64,000 nt of DNA from contig CM043792.1 of assembly GCA_023974075.1 (NCBI GenBank), positions 20,034,824 to 20,098,823 of the forward strand, in the 5' to 3' direction. The number at the start of each line of letters is the position of its first letter. The stretch's first letter is position 1. Positions 57,752-64,000 of this stretch are shown here, piece by piece. Below the pieces are notes generated by a model, which was given only the letters and a program-made list of their open reading frames with translations, made no database searches and was not told the DNA's origin. The position numbers and the translations under genes are program-made. Source of the stretch: Chaenocephalus aceratus. Its lineage: Eukaryota; Chordata; Actinopteri; Perciformes; Channichthyidae.

Positions 57752-59362
57752 AATGGTCTTACCTTCGCTATGTTTCTGAGATGAAAGAAAGCTATTTTGG
57801 TCACTTTGTTTAAATGGGCGTTGAAGTTCAAATCTGAGTCCAGGATGACACAGAGACTTGTCACCTCCGGTTTAATCCAAGTTGTTAAACTTCCTAGATT
57901 ATTTGTTAGCATCTCTCTTTTTGATTTGGGGCCGACAAGTAGGACTTCAGTTTTGTCCTTATTTAATTTAAGAAAATTATCGTTCATCCATTTGTTTATG
58001 GCTGTCAGGCAGTTGGTAATGGAGTTTATGGCTGTCACATCATTTAGTTCAGCGGATATGTACAATTGTGTATCATCCGCATAGCTGTGGAAATCTATAC
58101 CATACTCTCTAATGATGTCGCCGAGCGGTAACATATAGAGAAAAAAGAGTAATGGACCTAAACAGCTCTCTTGTGCAACCCCGTAGCGGCTTTCATGTTT
58201 CTCTGATGTATGGCCTCCTAGACTAATATAGAACATCCTTCCTCTGATATATGTTTTGATCCAGTTCAACATGCAACCAGTGAAACCAATAAGCTTTTCA
58301 AGTCGATTTATTAGGATGTTGTGATCAATAGTATCAAAAGCTGCACTGAGATCTAATAGGATAAGGATGGAGATTTTATTTGCATCAGAGTTGAGTCTGA
58401 TGTCAGTAATTACCTTTGTGAGTGCAGTTTCCGTACTGTGGTATTTTCTGAAACCTGACTGAAATACTTCTAAGATGTTGTTTTCTTTAAGATAGGAATT
58501 GATTTGGACTGAGACAATTCTTTCCAATATTTTACTGATAAATGGTAGATTTGATATTGGTCTGTGGTTTGCTACTGTGTTGTTATCCAATTTAGGTTTC
58601 TTTAACAGAGGCTTTACAACAGCTGTTTTAAAGGCATCAGAGAAGACGCCAGTTTTAAGGGATGTGTTTATAATGTCCAGGACTGGACTGGAGATGCTAT
58701 CAAACACTCGCTTAAAGAATTTTGTGGGGAGAGGATCAATGTCTGAGGTTGTGGAGTTTGCTTCTGAGACAGTTTTACACAGTTCGCTTAGTGCGATGCA
58801 TGTGAAGTTACTCATGGTTAAATTACATACACTACTGAGATCGGTTTCATCTCCACCTCCACTAGTATTGATACTAGCTCTGATTGAAGTTATTTTGTTC
58901 TCAAAAAACAGAGCAAATTCCTCACATTTAGCTGTTGAGGAGGGTGGGGGGGGCAGAGACAGTGTTTAGCAGCTGATCGATAGTGGAGAAAAGGACTCTG
59001 GAATTTCCGGCATTTTCTGTGATAATATTGGAAAAATAATCTTTCCTTGCTAGTCGGATGGTTCTGCTATATGCAGTTAAAGCATATTTGTAGATTTCAC
59101 AGCAGATAGTGGTTTTTGTTTTCCTCCATTTTCTCTCTGCTGCACGACATTTCCTTTTTTCTTCCTTGACAACATTATAGTTCAACCAGGGGGAGGCTTT
59201 GCTTGTCGATTTCTTTTTAGTTTTTAGTGGGGCAACATAATTTAATACAGATGATAGTGCATCATTGAGATGTTCTATCATTTCATTCAGAGAGCTGTCA
59301 TGACTGTGTGGTTCATAGAGTCTGATGAGATCGGTGAACTTTGACATAAACATTTGTATCAT
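57752..59362 (-). pseudogene. L2 reverse transcriptase and linker
   Basis: 59362-58928 encodes the post-endonuclease linker (KKSTSKASPWLNYNVVKEEK, ARKDYFSNIITENAGNSRVL). A C-run at about 58946-58953 shifts the frame by one. 58815-57752 holds the polymerase: FQSGFRKYHSTETALTKVI, LILLDLSAAFDTIDHNIL, GVAQESCLGPLLF and HSYADDTQLY with both catalytic Asp residues. Apart from the C-run lesion and the insertion it is open. Confidence 0.85.
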
Positions 59363-59370
59363 CTGATAGA

Positions 59371-60180
59371 CCCAAATATATTAAATAAAATAAGAACTCA
59401 TTCTTAAAAAAGATAAATGCCATTCTTAAAATGTATAAATGAACAATAGTTTGATTAATATTGATTAGAGTGCACAATAGAAATAAAATAATTGAGAGAA
59501 GAAAAAGAGATATGTTATCTATCAAAACCCAGTTAGATTAACATTCATTAATTCATCATTTCACACTTTGTTTGTTAGTGTGGATATGTAGCAAATTAAC
59601 ATTTTAAATAGCACTTAATGACTGACTGAATGGAAATGACAATAAATGAAAATGTAAAACGAAAAAAGCGATCATGAAAATGTTTCCAATAAATGAATAA
59701 AATTATTTTTGACCACTTTGTTGTTCAGATATATACTCCTGGGACCCAGTCCATTGAAAATGTCCACTGTGGTGGACATTTTGTTAACATGCATCTTCTT
59801 TTACTCTTTTGAGCTACTCTATCAATCCCTGATGTACTGTACAGAGGACATCCTGGTCTTTCCAGTGATATGTCATTGGTTAAAATTGCATGCTGGGAAG
59901 TTCCTCTTTCTTTTCATCCAAAATGGCTGGCATACCAAAAACAACATTTTATAGAAGCAGTAGGAGAATTCAAATATTGTTGAATAATTGTAATTTTTAC
60001 CATGAAAATCATATATGTTCTTGTTTATTAACATGTGAGGAACTATATAATTAGTTCTGAAAGCAATTCAATAATTCAAGTTTTCAAATAACAGTTCTTT
60101 TATAAATGTCCATTCTAGTGGACGTCAGGACTATCTTCATGGACTTAATGACTCAATATTGTTGCAGGAGACGGAACTGA
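59371..60180. other. No recognised gene
   Basis: AT-rich. A perfect short inverted repeat TGTCCACtgtGGTGGACA lies at 59761-59777, and GTCCATTCTAGTGGAC at 60107-60122. These could be ends or subterminal motifs of an unrecognised element. Confidence 0.4.
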
Positions 60181-60390
60181 AGCAGACATTTTCTGTACCA
60201 GATAGTTCAGGAAGATTCAGATTTTGAGCTCTCAGATGATGAGAGAGATGAGGATTTCACACCTGGGATAGAAAAGGGTCAAGAAGAAGGGTGCATGAGG
60301 CTCCTTGAGCGCACAGATACAGACAGAGAGACAGATAGGGACGAGCTGGAAAGACATGGCCCTCTGTGGGCCAAGAGTAGCATGTATGTC
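60181..60390 (+). other. Possible exon encoding an acidic segment
   Basis: A frame reads SDFELSDDERDEDFTPGIEK and continues acidic to WAKSSM, with an AG before it and GTATGTC after it. Acidic N-termini of this kind occur in piggyBac-type transposases, but no downstream domain was seen. Confidence 0.25.
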
Positions 60391-61005
60391 TTATTGTTGT
60401 TTTTATTTTAAGTGGAGCCATGACAAATGAGAATTGCCTCAGGAATGCACGCTTTGTTTCTATGAGCATGGTCAAATGGAGACCACATCCATAAAACTAG
60501 TCAAGATGACCCTACAGCCCGTGCTGACTGATGTCAATGAGGTACTTTCCCACTACATTGACTACAAAGTCTTTGAAGATCTGGAAAGATTCACCAAAAA
60601 ACAAACTAGCTTTTTATTGACCAAATAAACAGCAATGTTCAGATCAATTACTTATTTATGTTTTAAATAAAGGTGAATGTATTATTGTATTTATATCACT
60701 CTATAACCATAATATGGTACATAGTCTATCTGTTAATTTTGGCTGTCTTTTCAGAGTGGCGAAGTCACGCCCATCTACGAAAAATTATGCATTGAAGTCA
60801 ATGAAGAGAGAAAACGTATCTTTCGATCCCGTTTGAATTGTGCCATGAATTACACATGATGTTTGTCAATCTTAAAAAATCATTTCCATGTCATAAAACT
60901 GTTGAAATATAAGACTATGAAAAATACGCAACTAGAAAGACTACAAATCCCAGTAAGTGATGTCATAACTGTTTTCCTCCACTTGCTAGCTAGATAGCTA
61001 AGATC

Positions 61006-61045
61006 AGCGCCATATAGATAGAATAGAATCTATCTATATGGCGCT
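61006..61045. repeat. Perfect 16-bp inverted repeat with 8-base spacer
   Basis: AGCGCCATATAGATAG at 61006-61021 and its exact reverse complement at 61030-61045 enclose AATAGAAT. It lies about 27 bases before the ATG of the THAP-like frame. Confidence 0.9.
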
Positions 61046-61109
61046 GGCTAAGATAAGATAACTTTAACAAGATGCCTGTGTGCTTAGTACCAGGTTGTTA
61101 TCATACCAG

Positions 61110-61450
61110 TGTGACCGGACGTCACGTCTCCTCCCTCTGTGACGCTGCTTGGCACCATGCCAGCGCACCTGCTATTTTGCGCACCTGCTATTTAAGTGGA
61201 GACAAATCTCCTCCCTGGAGAACTTTTAGAATATTATATAGTGTATTATTAGGAATACAATTATGTGCGAATAAAATAACAATTGTTGTAATATCTTTTA
61301 TACTGTCTCTGCCTGTGGTGTTCAAACGAACCTGATTGCCTTTTATGAAATTGTTTAACTTTAGTTTTTAGTAATTTCCTGGGGGCGAAACTCCCCCAGG
61401 TGGCGTTGTCAGCAAACCGAGAATACCTACATGAAACCCACACCGCCACA
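61110..61450 (+). repeat. 5' LTR of the gypsy derivative
   Basis: 341 bp. GCTATTTAAGTGG at 61188 is a weak TATA-like site and AATAAAATAACA at 61269 a possible poly(A) signal. Identical to the 3' LTR except at two sites. Confidence 0.9.
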
Positions 61451-62323
61451 TCCTGCCGTACACTACACCCCATCAGGGCACTGGTGAAACACCGTTCTAT
61501 CTGATGTTTGGACAGGAACCTCAGCTTCCTATAGACTTTCTCCTGGGTCGAGTCCAGGAGCCGGTACTTGGCGGGGTACAGGACTGGGTGGTCGAACATC
61601 AAGCCAGGCTCAGAATTGCTTTCGAGGGTGCTCGTGAACGGTTGTTGGCTGCTGCTGGCCGCTGCTGGCCGCCAGAAAGAGCGGCATGACCAGCGAGTCC
61701 GAGAGGCACATCTCCCAGTTGGCCAAATGGTTTATCTGAGGAACCATGGGGTTAGAGGGCGGCATAAAATCCAAGATCTCTGGAGCTCTGTGGTACACCA
61801 GGTCGTGAAGGCGCCATCTGGTGAAGGAACAGTCTATACGGTGGCCCCAGTGAATGACCTACCACGAGTCCGAAATGTCCACCGGGACATGTTGAAGGCT
61901 GTGGTTCGTCCTGAGGCCACCGCTTTTCCGCCCAGGCCTCCACCTCCACCCGTGTCGACTGTCTTAACAGATCACTCCTCTGCCGATAGCGACCTTTGGC
62001 TGTTGGTTCCGGAGACTCACTCTTCACCACCTGCAGTAGCTCCAGGTGCTTCTTGTCCCTCTGTTGCAACCCCTTTGCAGGCCAGGCCTGTTCAGGAAGT
62101 GCCTCACCGTGCAGGTTGCCTCCTCCCAGGTCTTTCAGTGTCCCCAACCGATCAGCCCAGTACTAACCATCAGGCTGTGCGTCGAACTGTTCGCCCTACG
62201 GCTGGCCACCACTCAAATGTCCACCATCTTCCTCGGTCTACAGGCCCTCAGGACAACGTAGCGAGTCCACTTCGGGCCCCCGTGTCTAATTCCCAATCTG
62301 CCGTTTTCAGGCCTTGGTGCTAG
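61451..62323 (+). pseudogene. Gypsy integrase C-terminal remnant
   Basis: Two frames (to 61689 and from 61568) encode MFGQEPQLPIDFLLGRVQEP and, after a frame change in a CTGCTGGCC repeat near 61650, DQRVREAHLPVGQMVYLRNH, KIQDLWSSVVHQVVKAPSGE and VNDLPRVRNVHRDMLK. This is the end of a gypsy integrase and its GPY-like module, followed by a Pro/Ser-rich tail. The catalytic triad is absent. Confidence 0.8.
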
Positions 62324-62371
62324 CCTTCTCATATTCACCGTCGGGTCGACGATGCAAAAGTGGGGGGTAGA

Positions 62372-62712
62372 TGTGACCGGACGTCACGTCTCCTCCCTCT
62401 GTGACGCTGCTTGGCACCATGCCAGCGCACCTGCTATTTTGCGCACCTGCTATTTAAGTGGAGACAAATCTCCTCCCTGGAGAACTTTTAGAATATTATA
62501 TGGTGTATTATTAGGAATACAATTATGTGCGAATAAAATAACAATTGTTGTAATATCTTTTATACTGTCTCTGCCTGTGGTGTTCAAACGAACCTGATTG
62601 CCTTTTATGAAATTGTTTAACTTTAGTTTTTAGTAATTTCCTGGGGGCGAAACTCCCCCAGGTGGCGTTGTCAGCAAACCGAGAGTACCTACATGAAACC
62701 CACACCGCCACA
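62372..62712 (+). repeat. 3' LTR of the gypsy derivative
   Basis: 341 bp, two substitutions relative to the 5' LTR (A/G at about 62502 and at about 62686). Confidence 0.9.
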
Positions 62713-62740
62713 CCAGCAATGGGTCTTGCTCGTTATTTCG

Positions 62741-63730
62741 CTAGCACGTTAGTTAGCATTACAGCCTTGTCATTTTTATTAGCCTTAACATGAAGTAACA
62801 TTAAGTAACCCAACATGTTAAACAGTAAGAGTAGTAGTCATATTTCGTGAACCCTTTGAAGAGTACTGTCACACCGGTTTGATCATTATATAATACCAGT
62901 GGCGAACCATCAGGGCCTTCAAGGTATTCAGAGAATACCCTGGAACACTCAGATAAAAACAAACACACTTTTAACTAGTTTACAGAGAGTTAATGAGCAT
63001 ATTGGGGGAGGCGTAAACATCTGTGGAGCTTAGAAAGCCAACGTTCTCACAGTCGTAAACCATTTTGTGACCGAAAGTTGAACTGGTTTATCAAGATAGC
63101 TGGAGCCTCCCATTCCATAAGAGAGATAACAGAGCCAGGGTTTGGTCGTAAACGTCAACAGGCAATAAGGTTAAATATCTTAGGAGTAAGGAAGAATTAT
63201 TCTTTGACACTTAGGAGTAAGACAGAAATATTCCCATATAGTGATCTAGTATTTAGTCATGTTTAATGGCATGTATATCAGTGTATTAGAGTCATTACTT
63301 TATGCATTCTTTGTAAAGTATGAAAAAGGTGTATGTACCTTGGAATCCGTGCTGAAGTTCTCTGCTGTTAGGAGTCCAGATCTGTCTCTCCTCCTCTGGT
63401 CCAGCCTGTCTGGGTCACCTTAAGGAGACTTTGAACAAACAGATGTAAAGTTACATGCGTGGGTTACAGACTTCTTTACATGCAAACAACGTTTTATCTT
63501 CTTTTAAAAACAGGTCATAATCTTATTGTTATACTTAAGAAATTGCTGGATATCACAGTCCTTATACTGTATCAGTTTGATTGAGTATTATTGTATAGGT
63601 CCTTTTTATTTTACTGTTACTTTGGATGAGTTTTTCATGAGTCAGTCAAATTAATTTGTTTTCATATGCCATAGATAACGTCATATCTAATATTTAAACA
63701 AATCATTTCCTTGTCACTAAAGCATTGACC
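62741..63730. other. Mostly unassigned; one possible small exon
   Basis: CAGTGGCGAACCATCAGGGC at 62900 looks like one hAT terminus without a partner. On the minus strand 63418-63339 is an 80-base stretch between an AG (CTTAAG) and a GT (GTACATAC) that is open as DPDRLDQRRRDRSGLLTAEN. It could be an exon of a neighbouring gene. Confidence 0.3.
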
Positions 63731-64000
63731 CAGTGGTTCCCAACCTGGGGGGGGGGAGGGGGGCGCCAAAGATCGCAGGGGGGGCACCAGGCCTCAGATG
63801 ATTTGAGGCCAAATATCATATTTAGACTTTTTTTTTACATATAATTGTAAAGCAATACATGATTGTCACTAAAAACCTTGTCTCTACATTACAATAAAAT
63901 ATAAAAAATAATTGATTAATTAATTTGAATAACAATTCAAGTTAGTAGCTATTAAAGGCATAAAAAGACAGAAATGTATAATTCTTTCTTTAATTGAAAT
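63731..64000. mobile_element. hAT-type element, left end, runs off the window
   Basis: CAGTGGTTCCCAACCTGGGG at 63731 is the terminal sequence of Charlie-like hAT elements of vertebrates. G-rich sequence (GGCGCCAAAGATCGCAGGGG) follows. The other end and the duplication lie outside the window. Confidence 0.65.

Larger units (their letters stand above)
56608..59370 (-). mobile_element. L2-type LINE, 5'-truncated
   Basis: On the minus strand the coding part runs from 59362 to 56841, and the 3' end carries GTGCTATATAAATAAAGTTATT and an (ATT)n tail at 56608-56630. The ORF order (post-endonuclease linker, reverse transcriptase, C-terminal region) and motifs are those of vertebrate L2 elements. A 0.4-kb insertion lies at 57349-57751. 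No target duplication could be fixed. Confidence 0.85.
61110..62712 (+). mobile_element. Ty3/gypsy deletion derivative with two LTRs, TSD CCAG
   Basis: Two 341-bp LTRs (61110-61450 and 62372-62712; TGTGACCGGACG..CCGCCACA) enclose only 921 bases. CCAG flanks both ends (61106-61109 and 62713-62716). The LTRs differ at two positions. The interior keeps only the C-terminal end of the polyprotein and a purine tract (AAAAGTGGGGGGTAGA) before the 3' LTR. The primer-binding site, gag, protease and reverse transcriptase are deleted. It was presumably moved by an intact relative. Confidence 0.92.
61072..62740 (+). pseudogene. Possible THAP-type first exon, interrupted by an LTR element
   Basis: The frame MPVCLVPGCYHTS at 61072-61110 has the Met-Pro start and paired Cys of a THAP zinc finger. 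It is broken by the LTR element at 61110-62712. After removal of the element and one CCAG, the frame continues for NGSCSLF and stops at a TAG near 62741. The match is short and no later THAP motif is visible, so this is tentative. Confidence 0.35.

Noticed and set aside
60434..60628. 64-residue plus-strand frame
   Set aside because: No recognisable domain or splice support, and it lies in AT-rich sequence.
62900..62960. hAT terminus CAGTGGCGAACC
   Set aside because: No matching opposite end or 8-bp duplication was found in the window, so it was not listed as an element.

Overview
The window looks like a piece of a teleost fish genome, probably percomorph, in a region built mostly of transposable elements. 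The evidence is the mix of element families: L1-, L2- and I/Nimb-type LINEs, Tc1 with a DD34E catalytic core, many hAT elements with exact 8-bp target duplications, Ty3/gypsy chromoviruses of the Tf1/sushi kind, a TTAA-site MITE and a PIF/Harbinger-like fragment. There is also a C2H2 zinc-finger gene with the short first exon typical of fish zinc-finger clusters. No bacterial-type operon, rRNA or tRNA gene was seen. All identities come from reading the sequence, without any database search.

Layout. 1-1700: 5' part of an L1 element on the minus strand. 1850-2090: a 33-bp minisatellite. 3677-4701: a 5'-truncated L1 between perfect 15-bp target duplications. 6076-7340: a MITE-like element. 7963-9763 (minus): a four-exon C2H2 zinc-finger gene whose reading frame is intact (371 codons) but ends 29 codons early relative to its paralogue. 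9924-13747: an I/Nimb LINE just upstream of that gene, interrupted by a 1.45-kb hAT.

The main result is structural. The block made of the zinc-finger gene, the Nimb LINE and its flank (about 7984-13945, 6 kb) is repeated in tandem as about 14319-56427 (42 kb). The same exons, the same Nimb insertion with the same 12-bp target duplication, and the same flank occur in the same order. The second unit has been inflated sevenfold by insertions that can be peeled off by their target duplications: a 968-bp hAT inside exon 4; a 5.7-kb chromovirus in intron 3; hATs of 1.3 and 1.9 kb; a 6.1-kb block with inverted ends that carries a three-exon Cys/His-rich gene plus Nimb and Tc1 copies; a LINE that itself holds a nest of four further layers; and a 14.7-kb hAT-ended insertion in the Nimb RNase H region, itself holding a Harbinger palindrome, a hAT, a TTAA MITE and a 5.3-kb chromovirus.

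56600-59370 is an L2 LINE (minus) with a 0.4-kb insertion. 61110-62712 is a short Ty3/gypsy deletion derivative that appears to have landed in a THAP-like first exon. The right edge (from 63731) enters another hAT-like terminus.

How the parts relate: little here acts as a cellular pathway. The credible host-type genes are the first zinc-finger gene and possibly the Cys/His-rich gene at 29010-31725. The three LTR elements have nearly identical LTR pairs (about 0.4-0.6 percent substitutions), so they inserted recently. Both chromoviruses carry signals suggesting self-primed reverse transcription.
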